DNA of 64,000 nt from NCBI GenBank assembly GCA_011799875.1, contig CM022302.1, forward strand, positions 55,470,854-55,534,853, given 5' to 3'. The first letter of the stretch is position 1; every line of letters starts with the position of its first letter. Below are positions 22,211 to 33,905 of this stretch, piece after piece. The translations under genes were made by a program, and so were the position numbers. Under the pieces are notes generated by a model. The model ran no database searches, had not been told where the DNA came from, and worked only from the letters and a program-made list of their open reading frames with translations. Source of the stretch: Thinopyrum elongatum (Eukaryota; Streptophyta; Magnoliopsida; Poales; Poaceae).

Positions 22211-24378
22211 TGTAGGAGATATGCCCTAGAGGCAATAATAAATGTTATTGATTATCTCCCTGTTCATAATTAGGTTTATGTTCCATGCTATAACTGCAAT
22301 GATTCTCGAGTCTGCAAATAAAACGAGGCTCGGAGGAAGACTCATATGCACGTGTGGGATAATAAATGGTAAAATGTATTCCTAGTCTGGCCTCTAAGAC
22401 TAGCTCAAGTGTTGCATGACGGTTCTGTTTTCCTGATCATGGGCATGTCTATGCCAGCAACTTTGAGGGCACAGTGTTAGAAGAACATTTGTGTTGAATC
22501 GACCCGATTGATGTTATGCTATGAGATTCTTTCGTCACAAGTTAATGGTTAATAACACAGAGATGGTTAATGTTTGCATGATTCCTTAGACCATGAGAGT
22601 ATCGAGTTTCTTCATGCTTGCTTCATGAACTTTGGGGTTTGTTAAACGTCATCCGTAAATGGGTGGCTATTACGGCGGCTTACGGGTTCATGGAAAAGTA
22701 TGTCAAGTAACTTGATAGCTCAAGATTGGGATTTGCTCCTCCGACGATGGAGAGATATCTCTGGGCCCTCTCGGTGTTACGGTATCCATCATCGTCTGGC
22801 CAGACACTTTGTGATTTGATCACGGGGATGCCGGAACACGGAACGAGAAAAGAGAACAATACCGGTAACGAGGTAACTAGCATAGTGGACAAGTTGTTGA
22901 TCCACGGGAATGCAACATGTCTCACCTCGGGTATTTGTAACATATCACGAAGCAACAGGAATAGCACACGGCAACTGGAGGTTCACTCGAATATTCATTC
23001 GTGTGGGTATAGGGGTCAATATGGGTGTCCACGGCTCCGATGTTGATCATTGATCGGAAGGGGTTCCGTGTCATGTCTATACTTCACCGAACCTATAGGG
23101 TCACACGCTTAAGGGTCATCTATCTGCTGAATACTAGACAGGGAGTCTGAGAGAAAATCACCGAAAAAGTTTCGGACACCGAAAAGTTTCGGACAGCGGA
23201 AAAGTTCCGCAGAGAAAGGTCACCGGATGAGTTCCGGTGAAACTGAAAAGTTGTTTCAGGGGATACCATTAAGTCAAAATGGTTTCGGCACATGCCTGAT
23301 AATTCTTGGAGGATACCAGAATCATTCTGGAAACTTCTGGGAATTTTCTGGAAGAGAAACCGGAAATGTTCCGGGGCTGCCGGAACCGCTTCAGATGCTT
23401 TTCGCAGATGAAATCACTAAACTGGAATTGTTCCAGAACGCATTGAAAATTATTTTAGTGGGTACTGGAAATGTTCTAAGCCCACATAAATATTTTCAGT
23501 TCGAACGGACGCTGAAAAATGTCGTCGTGAATAGTGAAAGTGCTTTTTGGGAATTTTAGGGAAAGCACCTTTTGGGAATTTCCCAAAAGGCTTCTAGAAT
23601 GCCTTAGGCACTAAGGAAGCCCCCTTGGGGGGTCCCCCAAGGGTGTGGCCGGCCAAGCATGGTGGAGCTCCTTGGAGCTCCACATGGCACCCCTTTTATC
23701 TTTATTCTTTTGTGGAAAGGCATAAAGTGGGGGCACTTTGGGTTTTTTTTGTATGACATCTTTACCCCTTGGCTATCCTATAAATAGAGGTGGAGGGGCA
23801 GCCCTCCACACTCATCCCTTCTCACATACATGCCATTGCAATGATCTGGCTTCTCTCTCCCTCCCACGAAAAGAGTTTCGTAGAGCCGAAAGGCTGTCTG
23901 GGTTCCGGTGGGAACTAGTTCTGGACGGCGAAGCCCTGCCGGATAGATGACACCGTATGTGTGCAACTCTGTAGAGAGGTCGTAGTTTTGATCTTAGTGC
24001 CCGAGGGGCTGTTCGAGAGTGCCTCCCGAAGGGCTGTCCAAGTGACGGTCCGAGTTCTGTGAGTCCTCTCGAAGGGCTGTCCGAGTGACCGTTCGAGTTT
24101 CGAAGGTCCTCCCGAAGGGCTGTCCGCGACACCGTCCGGGGGACTGTTCGACCGCCTCCCGGAGGGCTGTCCGAAGGGAAGACGAGGGTATACATCCTCG
24201 CGGTTGGGAGGTTGTAAATCCTAGCTGCGGGGATCTGCACCGCCGATCGTCATCGACTCTACTTCCGCTGCGCTACGAGTCGGTAACGAAATGATCAAAC
24301 CTTGTATGCAGTCTCCATAGTTGTCCTGGGCTGGTGCGTAGGTCGGAAATTTTTTGTTTTCTGCTGCGTTACCCTACA
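22211..24378 (+). repeat. 5' LTR of element B
   Basis: 2168 bp. Compared with A, the stretch just upstream of the TATA box (about 23555-23780) is mostly different sequence, while both outer parts align well. The leader repeat has four units (24022-24173). The heat-shock-like trimer is intact at 23325-23337 and the TATA box is at 23779-23786. Confidence 0.94.
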
Positions 24379-24379
24379 G

Positions 24380-24393
24380 TGGCATCATGAGCC
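24380..24393 (+). other. Primer binding site of element B
   Basis: TGGCATCATGAGCC, one base after the 5' LTR. It resembles a tRNA-iMet primer site with one substitution and one extra base. Confidence 0.65.
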
Positions 24394-27300
24394 GTGCTAT
24401 GCGTAGATGCAGGTTGCGATCTAGAATACATAGTGATGTATGGGTGTTGCACAATATAATTAGGTAGTAGATGAGTTCTATTACTGAAAATTATTTGTGC
24501 GGGTAGCAGATGAAATCTGTTACCCGATATTCTTGTTGCTTCCCTGGAATTTGCATATTTCTGATCTTGATAACAGCATGGTGGAGTTTCAAAGTTCTGG
24601 CAATCCGCGATCCTGATTGATCAACGAAGTGCTAACAGTTCATTGAATTCCACCGTAGTTAAAAGGAAAGATGAAATTTCGCAGACAAAAGGGCAATGCA
24701 GATATGATCTGCACGGGGGTCATGCGTATGACGAAGTTTAGTATGGGGCTCGAGATTTTATTATCTCGGTTTTCATACACCCTGGAAAGTTAATCTAGCG
24801 ACTTGAATTATCATACTTGATGATGGACGTTGGTAGCTTCGGTTTGTTTCGAAACCTTAGAAGCCACGAAAAACAAGTTTTTGCATGAACCAATTAGAGG
24901 CGTCTAACTTGGTTTTGCAGGAGGGTTTACATGTGCATGTGATGTGGTATAGTGGTGCTCATAATAATTTGATTATGTATGAGATGACTATATAATGTAA
25001 ATTGATTAACATGACCTGCGTGTCATGATTCGGCATGATGGCTGGAGCCATATGATTGCACTTTAAATGACATGTGTGTCAACCTTGTGTAATGCATTAT
25101 TTTATTAGCTATAGAGATAGCAATATTATCTGCTGCATCGACAAGGTGGTGGCAATCTTCGCGAAGGTGAACACCGACGCGAATGCCGAAGACGAAGAAA
25201 TACAAGAATTCTCCGTCAGAAAGGGCTATACCATATCATGCTATTATGAATTGCCTGAGATGTTTATCCCTTATGATGCACCCTTCTTGATTGCGCGGTA
25301 GTCGCTTTTATTAGGGTGATCTCTCACAAAAATATCAAGTAGTTAGTGTTCTCCCAAGTGTAGCACCGTCACGGCACCTAACTTTTCGGGGTATCACATG
25401 CTAACATGGGTACGAACGATTAGGGATGTGTGAGGCGGGTGAGTTGAGACCTCGCAGCGAGATCACTTGGTTGTCTTGACGTTCAGGCATGAAAGTCATG
25501 AGCTCGGAACACACGCATCGAAAGATGAACAAGAGTCACATAGAGATGTGATTGGCAAGTTTGCCTACCGATTGAGATTTTCGTCATCAGTGATGCTACC
25601 ATCAATGGCGTTGAATTGAAATGCGGATCTTGAATCACTCACAATCAATTATGAGAGATATTGATTTGAGTGGGAGCGCACTGTAGAATTAATTCTTTTA
25701 ATTCTCAGTGCAATTAATTTTAAACACTGTCTAAGTGTGATTTGCATAATAGTTGTAGAATAATGGCTCGCATTTCCACCTTCCCTATTAAAATTGAATA
25801 GCTGTTAAATATCTGGTTAAAACTTTACGGTTGGTAACGTAATGTGAGGATTGTCCTCAAGAGTGCCGAGAAGGACTTTGTCCTATCGCATACTTTCGGT
25901 ATTCTCTCGCTTATGCTATGGATCATGTGACTCTCGTCCGTTGATCCAAAAGCTAGAATTCCATTTCAGTCAAGCGCAATATGTTTGTTTCCATGAGACC
26001 CAAACTTCGAAAGTTTGGATAGTTATGTGATATTCATGGAATCTGAAAATTATTTTCAGAGACAGACAAAGGCTAAAAGATATGAGATAGCCAAAGCAAT
26101 GTTTGTTTGCAAACTATTAGTAAAGGAGTTTACTATGCATTAGACTGATAAAAGAGGGATCCAGGAGAACGCCTGTCATATGATGAAAGGTGAATAAAAC
26201 AACAACTTAAAGAGAAAGGAAGTGTCCAAAGGGTGTTAGTGTGACTTACATGCCTAGGAAGTCCAGGGCTAACGCCACTCTTAAGTTGGGTGCTTCTTCT
26301 GAGAGTAGGAGAAATACTAAAAGTTAAACTGTTAGAAGTATAAAGGCAGAAAGAAAGGAGACTGGAATATCCAGCTCATGTATGAATGTCATACAAGTTT
26401 TTGATGTATAGAAGGCTGGTCAAAGATATAGTCCTTGGGAATTATGATTAAATTGTTAATCACTGATTCTTGGGTATTGTGAGTTAATCACAAAGATACC
26501 CGCTCGATTGCTTTCTGTTGCAACTCGATGTAAGAACTACTATGGCCTGAAAGACTAGCCAGAAATGAGTTTTAGGTATACACGGGGAACATAGTAAATG
26601 TTACTATACCTTCCATCGGTGTATTACCGTCTGTATTTATTTTTATAATTCGTTTGGAGTTTCACAAACTCTAGCCCATTGCATAAGGTATCTTGCAAGA
26701 AGGTTGTTTATAAGAGAACTTTTGATGTTCGATGTTATGAATAACATAAGGGCCATACTTTCATTATGAATGAGATGTATGTTATGAATATTGATAATAA
26801 TACATTACCTTTGGGTTTACTTTCATAATTCATTTTAGAGTTCCATACACTCTAGCCCATTGCACAATGTTTGTTGCAAAAGAGTTGTTCATAAAAACAA
26901 CAACTGTTGTTCAGTATTATGAATAACATGAAGGGCCAAGCTTCCATCCTAGATGGGATGTATGTTACGAATATTGATGGTAATATGATACATCCATAAC
27001 ACTGACGCTAAATGTCGCAAGACTAAAAGAATACCACACAAGTGTGGCACTACATTTGGTCACATTGGAGAAACCCGCATGGATAAATTCCATTATGATG
27101 GATTTTGAAGTCGTTTGATTTTGAATCATCTGACACTTGCAACTTTCCTCCGAAAAGAGAAGTGACTGAAATACCGTTCACAGGCCATAAGGAACGGACA
27201 ACAAACTTATTGGTGATCACACATTTGATGTGTGTAGTCCGATAAAGGTTGTTGCAAGTAGTGGATTTATCTATCTTCAGAAATGACTCAAGTAGATATG

Positions 27301-29690
27301 TGGATATTTACTTGATGAGACGTAAGTCTGGATCTTTTGAAATCATTCGAAAGGTTTTCAAATATGAAGTAGAAGTTATTGTAACAAGAAAATTATGTTT
27401 CTACAATTCGATTGCAGAAAGAAATATTTGAGTTACAAGTTTAGCGAATGTCTGATGAGTTGTGAAAGGGGTTTCATAACTTGCACCTCCCGGAACACCA
27501 CTGCAAGAGGAAAGTCCGTGAAGATGTAATCGAACCATTTATGACATGGTAAGATCAAAGATGACATAATTAAATTTGCCATTATCCCTTTTAAAGTGAT
27601 GCTTTAGAGACTGCGGCTTTTACACTGAAAAGAGCTCCATTAGGTCTGTTGAAATGACACCATGGTATGGTACGCCCAACCATGTTATATCTTTTCTTAA
27701 CATTTGGAATATGGGGCTTGTGTAAAAGGTTACAAACCTATTCCAAATCAGACAAGTGCTACTTTGTAGGTTATCCCAAAATGTTGGGTATTCCTCCCTC
27801 ACTATGCTGAGGCAAATAGGTTTGCCACTAAGAACGGTATGCTTTTTGAAGAAAATGGTTCTTTCAAAAAGGTGAGTGGGAGAATAGTGCAACTCGACGA
27901 GATAAACAGTATCTTCGTCATCAGATCAAAGGAAAGAGACCTTGGAAGTAATTCCAGAGTTTCCTACTGCGACTGATACGGAAGTCTCTACAATAAAATG
28001 TATGGACTTCGGTCGAACTTGCAGCTGGACCACGTAGGCAAGGCTCGTGCAAACCTCTCAGGTGCGCAAACGAGATATTGTTGTTAGACAACAGTATACC
28101 TACGATACACAAGGAAGCATTGATGGGCCCTGACTCCGGAATTGGCTAAATGCCAATACAATCCGAGATAGTTTCCATATAAGTGATTCAAGATTAAAAC
28201 CTTGATACACCTTTCGGAAGACTTAGAGTCTGACGAATATTTATGGAACTATAGCTGATACGAATAAAAATGTTTTATCCATAAAGCTCGACTTGTTGCA
28301 ATATACAAGTTCAAGGAGTTGACTACGATGAGGTTGCTTCACCGTAGCGATGCTTAAAGTCGGTTCGGGTTGAACTAGCAATTAATACATATTTCAATCA
28401 TGAGATATGAAACAAGGATGACGAAAGGATTTCCATCTGATGGAAATAAAACCAAGGACTTGCATGTGTTATAGTCCAAGGTATTTTGTCAGTCCAGAGG
28501 ATGCTAGTAAGTATGCAAACTTCAGAGTTCCAGCAATGGACAGAAGAGAGCAAAATGGAGTTGGAATCTTCGTGTTTTGATGAAATAGTCAAAGGGGTTT
28601 TGACTTCATCAATGGGTAACGAAGATGCTTATGATTCAAGAAAGTAAGTGGGAGCATAATAATATTTCTAGAAACGTTGTGTGCTTGACACATTGTTAAT
28701 TGGAAATAAATTTCTTGACACGAATTAGGACTTCATTTAAAAATAGTTTTTTGATGAAGTGCCTGGGCTAAATAGCCTTTATATTAGGCATGATGATCTA
28801 TGGAGATAGATTTACCTAATGGGGCTAAGCAAAGATACATATTGACAAAATGCTAAAACCTTTTAGCATTAAAAACGTCAAGGAGTGATTCTTGCCGAAG
28901 TCACATGGAAAGAGTTTTTGCAAGACTCGGTGTCCCAAAACACTGATGAGCAATATACATGATGGAGATTCCACACACTCTTGTGTTTGGATTAATCATG
29001 TATTCCATGGTATGTAAAACAACCAGATATGTCCAATACTCCAAAGATGTTGCAAGTATGGATACCAAAGTGATCAAAGTACTGATCATGGGACAACAGT
29101 GAAAGATGTCATTGAGTACTAGAGTAGTACTGATGACATGTTTTCTCGCAAGAAGAGATTATGAAGTGCTCGGTGTAAGTAATTAGATCGATACAGTCTT
29201 CATCCATGCTCCAAGCGATTTTCAACTTAAATTGAGGGTTTTGTGTAACACACAATATGGTGGCACGGTAGTTGGAAATTGTTCCAAACAAGTTACTGTG
29301 GCGAATTCTATAACAGAGGCGAAGTATGTTGCCGCTTTTAAAAGCGACAAACAAGATGTTGAATCATATAGTTCATTCATGAATTTAGTATGGTTCCAAG
29401 ATGGCTTTTGTCAATGGGACACTACTGCAAGTAGTTGCTCCATAACTCAGTCTGAGGAATCCAGGTTCGACCTGTGATTCGCATACATACCAAGCCAAGT
29501 CCACACAAAATATGACTTTTGTGAAAGCGTGAAAACGCGAGGATATGCAAAGATACACACGGAGCTGAAGTCGTCAGATCCGTTGGACATTCAGGCTATA
29601 CCACAAGCGAAGCATATTTACACCGGTGTGCCACAAGTGTAAAGTGCATTAGCATTAACTAGATTATTGACTCTAGTGCAAGTGGGAGTC
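24394..29690 (+). other. Internal domain of element B, relic pol only
   Basis: It is collinear with A. The small open frame recurs at 25074-25301 (75 codons, ending PYDAPFLIAR). The integrase relic at 27249-27431 reads NDSSRYVDIYLMRRKSGSFE, matching the Copia DYSRYGYVYLMKHKSE-type block. RT relic letters occur near 28290-28350 and RNase H at 29232-29477. Stops and frameshifts between them are largely shared with A, showing that the family was already defective before these copies inserted. Confidence 0.75.
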
Positions 29691-31842
29691 TGTAGGAGAT
29701 ATGCCCTAGAGGCAATAATAAATGTTATTGATTATCTCCCTGTTCATAATTAGGTTTATGTTCCATGCTATAACTGCAATGATTCTCGAGTCTGCAAATA
29801 AAACGAGGCTCGGAGGAAGACTCATATGCACGTGTGGGATAATAAATGGTAAAATGTATTCCTAGTCTGGCCTCTAAGACTAGCTCAAGTGTTGCATGAC
29901 GGTTCTGTTTTCCTGATCATGGGCATGTCTATGCCAGCAACTTTGAGGGCACAGTGTTAGAAGAACATTTGTGTTGAATCGACCCGATTGATGTTATGCT
30001 ATGAGATTCTTTCGTCACAAGTTAATGGTTAATAACACAGAGATGGTTAATGTTTGCATGATTCCTTAGACCATGAGAGTATCGAGTTTCTTCATGCTTG
30101 CTTCATGAACTTTGGGGTTTGTTAAACGTCATCCGTAAATGGGTGGCTATTACGGCGGCTTACGGGTTCATGGAAAAGTATGTCAAGTAACTTGATAGCT
30201 CAAGATTGGGATTTGCTCCTCCGACGATGGAGAGATATCTCTGGGCCCTCTCGGTGTTACGGTATCCATCATCGTCTGGCCAGACACTTTGTGATTTGAT
30301 CACGGGGATGCCGGAACACGGAACAAGAAAAGAGAACAATACCGGTAACGAGGTAACTAGCATAGTGGACAAGTTGTTGATCCACGGGAATGCCAACATG
30401 TCTCACCTCGGGTATTTGTAACATATCATGAAGCAACAGGAATAGCACACGGCAACTGGAGGTTCACTCGAATATTCATTCGTGTGGGTATAGGGGTCAA
30501 TATGGGTGTCCACGGCTCCGATGTTGATCATTGATCGGAAGGGGTTCCGTGTCATGTCTATACTTCACCGAACCTATAGGGTCACACGCTTAAGGGTCAT
30601 CTATCTGCTGAATACTAGACAGGGAGTCTGAGAGAAAATCACCGAAAAAGTTTCGGACAGCGGAAAAGTTCCGCAGAGAAAGGTCACCGGATGAGTTCCG
30701 GTGAAACTGAAAAGTTGTTTCAGGGGATACCATTAAGTCAAAATGGTTTCGGCACATGCCTGATAATTCTTGGAGGATACCAGAATCATTCTGGAAACTT
30801 CTGGGAATTTTCTGGAAGAAAAACCGGAAATGTTCCGGGGCTGCCGGAACCGCTTCAGATGCTTTTCGCAGATGAAATCACTAAACTGGAATTGTTCCAG
30901 AACGCATTGAAAATTATTTTAGTGGGTACTGGAAATGTTCTAAGCCCACATAAATATTTTCAGTTCGAACGGACGCTGAAAAATGTCGTCGTGAATAGTG
31001 AAAGTGCTTTTTGGGAATTTTAGGGAAAGCACCTTTTGGGAATTTCCCAAAAGGCTTCTAGAATGCCTTAGGCACTAAGGAAGCCCCCTTGGGGGGTCCC
31101 CCAAGGGTGTGGCCGGCCAAGCATGGTGGAGCTCCTTGGAGCTCCACATGGCACCCATTTTATCTTTATTCTTTTGTGGAAAGGCATAAAGTGGGGGCAC
31201 TTTGGGTTTTTTTTGTATGACATCTTTACCCCTTGGCTATCCTATAAATAGAGGTGGAGGGGCAGCCCTCCACACTCATCCCTTCTCACATACATGCCAT
31301 TGCAATGATCTGGCTTCTCTCTCCCTCCCACGAAAAGAGTTTCGTAGAGCCGAAAGGCTGTCTGGGTTCCGGTGGGAACTAGTTCTGGACGGCGAAGCCC
31401 TGCCGGATAGATGACACCGTATGTGTGCAACTCTGTAGAGAGGTCGTAGTTTCGATCTTAGTGCCCGAGGGGCTGTTCGAGAGTGCCTCCCGAAGGGCTG
31501 TCCAAGTGACGGTCCGAGTTCTGTGAGTCCTCTCGAAGGGCTGTCCGAGTGACCGTTCGAGTTTCGAAGGTCCCCCCGAAGGGCTGTCCGCGACACCGTC
31601 CGGGGGACTGTTCGACCGCCTCCCGGAGGGCTGTCCGAAGGGAAGACGAGGGTATACATCCTCGCGGTTGGGAGGTTGTAAATCCTAGCTGCGGGGATCT
31701 GCACCGCCGATCGTCATCGACTCTACTTCCGCTGCGCTACGAGTCGGTAACGAAATGATCAAACCTTGTATGCAGTCTCCATAGTGGTCCTGGGCTGGTG
31801 CGTAGGTCGGAAATTTTTTGTTTTCTGCTGCGTTACCCTACA
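29691..31842 (+). repeat. 3' LTR of element B
   Basis: 2152 bp, nearly identical to the 5' LTR. It lacks the 17-bp ACACCGAAAAGTTTCGG unit present near 23180. It is followed by the second copy of the 15-bp duplication. Confidence 0.94.
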
Positions 31843-31857
31843 CTGTTGAGCGAGTGA

Positions 31858-32394
31858 TGCGCTATTTGCAAGGTACTGTGAACTACGGGATTCACTATTC
31901 TGGGTACCCGATGGTACTTGAGGGGTATAGTCATTCTAATTGGATATCTGATGCTGATGAGATGAAAGCCACAAGTGGATATGTCTTCACACTTAGTGGT
32001 GGTGCTATTTCCTGGAAGTCTTGCAAGCAGACGATCTTAACGAGATCGATTATGGAAACAGAACTCACGGCATTAGACACATCATGCGTCGAAGCAGAAT
32101 GGCTTCGAGAGCTTTTGATGGATTTGCCAGTGGTTGAGAAACCAGTTCCGGCTATCCTTATGAACTGTGACAATCAAACTGTGATTGCCAAGGCTAAGAG
32201 TTCAAAGGATAATATGAAATCCACTAAGCACATAAGAAGAAGATTGAAATCTGTCAGGAAAATCAAGAAAGTCTGGAGTGATAGCATTGGATTATATCCA
32301 GACTGCTAAAAATCTGGCAGACCCTTTTACGAAAGGACTATCACGGACTGTGAAAGAAAATGCATCGAGGGAGATGGGTATGAGACCCACGTAA
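31858..32394 (+). pseudogene. Copia RNase H and polyprotein end
   Basis: The host Copia ends here. MRYLQGTVNYGIHYSG leads into RNase H, with GGAISWKSCKQ, then METELTALDT and MNCDNQTVIAKAKS. The block usually reading YSDANWIS is YSHSNWIS, so the first catalytic aspartate appears lost. The frame shifts near 32265. In the next frame DYIQTAKNLADPFTKGLS and a final REMGMRPT lead to the TAA at 32392-32394, the normal end of this polyprotein family. Confidence 0.88.
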
Positions 32395-32893
32395 GTTACC
32401 ATGGGGGTAACCCAACCTATGTGATCGGAGATCCCGTGAATTAGAACCTGGGAAAACAATCCAGCGGTCAACTGAGGAGAGTATCCTTAATTAACTCACT
32501 TCGTTGGAGATGCATAATACTCTCAATTCTGTAAGGCAGGCTGACTTTTGTCTTAATGTGTTCCAAAGCTTATGTAAGCAAGATGCTAACCTACAGAGCA
32601 TTCTTTGGAGGAACACGCCTATGTGAGCCCGACTGCTGGTCACAGTCTATGAGATTGGGTGATCTCTAGGAAGCTCATGAGAAGGTACGGAGTATGACTA
32701 ACTAAAAATAGGCGAAACTTTTGCACGCCAAACTGACAATTCAAGGCATAGTCCATTGTTCAGTTATGAAGAAGTCTAATCCTATTGCTCTAGGTGGAAG
32801 TTCGAGTTAACAGTCTTCACTGAAAATTCTGGTATATCAAACACTGTTTGGAACAGTTGACAAACTTATGTGCCTCGAGATCTGGTGAGGGAT
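32395..32893 (+). other. 3' untranslated internal part of host Copia, with polypurine tract
   Basis: About 500 bp with no coding content between the polyprotein stop and the 3' LTR. It ends in GGTGAGGGAT (32884-32893), a purine-rich tract fitting a Copia polypurine tract. Confidence 0.65.
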
Positions 32894-33905
32894 TGATGGA
32901 CTATGGATGGGCTTAGGCCCATATAAGACAATAATCCCTGATTAATCTCTAAGGCCCATTAATGTGTACGGCAAGTGGTGGGAAGTGTGGGAAGTTTAGT
33001 ACCATACTGCTACAGTAAAAAGAGTGAGACCTTTTTATAAGGGCTGCTCTACCACTTGCTATTGGGAGATTGGGAATAGGAGCTGTACATGCGCGCTCCT
33101 CCTCCTCCGCCGCCCGCCTCACCTCACCACGCCTCGCATCGTCACGACGCGCGCGCCACGGGTTGCCGGAATGAGCCGAGCCAACCTTATTTTTGCCAGT
33201 CAAGAATGGTTAATTAATCTCGTATTAATTAACGAGTCACTTACGGAAGTGCCACTGTCCGAGATGTTGGACTGCGGGCTGTTCGTGGACTCGGTCGTGG
33301 GCTTAAGCCAAGGCCCATCTACCCGACGACCTATATAAGAAGGCGCTGGCCAGTGGAGTGAACCCAGAACTCAGTTCATTAACTCCCTCTCGCACAACCC
33401 TAGCCGTCATCTACTATTCCTCTCACTGTGCTACTTCCGGCGATCCCATCCCGACGACCGCGTGCACAGTTGGTCGGGAGAGCAGGTGCCTCCGGAACCC
33501 TGTCGTTCGAGATCCTGCCCGGGAGAACGGCAATAAGGTTTTTGGGGAGCGTCTCAAAGCAACTGCTCGCGATCCGTCCCCGTCTCCGTCCTCCTCTGCT
33601 TCCACTATTTTCTCTTCATCGACTCCATGGCTGACGACGAAGCCGCCAAGAATAAGGCCTCGGCCGATGCCGAGGCTGCCGCTACCGCCGCCGCGTTGCC
33701 CTGGCCAACCGGAGGGTATGACTTGTTCATCCCCTATTTGCTCGTTCATGTGCTGGCCGTATATATGCTGTTCATAGATGTTTCGGTTCTATGTGATGTA
33801 CGTGATCACATGCTTAGGTATCGGTATGAGATGCATACCGTATTTACCATGTTTACTGTTTACTCGTGGATTAGATTAGTCGAGAAAGTGCTAATACTTC
33901 CAACA
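32894..33905 (+). repeat. 3' LTR of host Copia
   Basis: 1012 bp with a TATA box at 33332-33339. The open frame beginning ATG at 33627 matches the one at 6894 in the 5' LTR, including an in-frame 6-bp difference. The LTR ends CCAACA and is followed by TTTTA, the right target-site copy with one mismatch. Confidence 0.9.

Larger units (their letters stand above)
22211..31842 (+). mobile_element. Element B: young full-length TGTAGGAG-family retrotransposon
   Basis: 9632 bp, LTRs 22211-24378 and 29691-31842. By eye the LTRs differ by about seven substitutions, one single-base indel and one 17-bp indel near 23180 (about 0.3%). That is roughly 0.1-0.15 million years at 1.3e-8 per site per year, the youngest insertion in the window. 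Its internal domain is as decayed as that of A, so it was copied by proteins from another element. It sits between the RT and RNase H of the host Copia, in the same orientation as A. Confidence 0.95.
6185..33905 (+). mobile_element. Host Copia LTR retrotransposon, interrupted by three insertions
   Basis: The element starts TGATGG and ends CCAACA at both LTRs (6185-7166 and 32894-33905). It is flanked by TTTTG on the left and TTTTA on the right, a 5-bp duplication with one mismatch. After subtracting a solo LTR (7405-9583), element A (11528-21076) and element B (22211-31842), about 6.3 kb remains in the order gag, CCHC zinc knuckle, protease, integrase, RT, RNase H. Integrase before RT identifies Copia. 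The coding region has several stops and frameshifts, a protease site change and loss of the RT YVDD motif, so it cannot move by itself. The LTRs differ by several indels, so it is older than its insertions. Confidence 0.93.

Noticed and set aside
24022..24173. Regularly spaced direct repeats resembling a CRISPR array
   Set aside because: Spacing is regular, but the 'spacers' are degenerate copies of the same unit, the host is a plant, and the array lies within every LTR leader.
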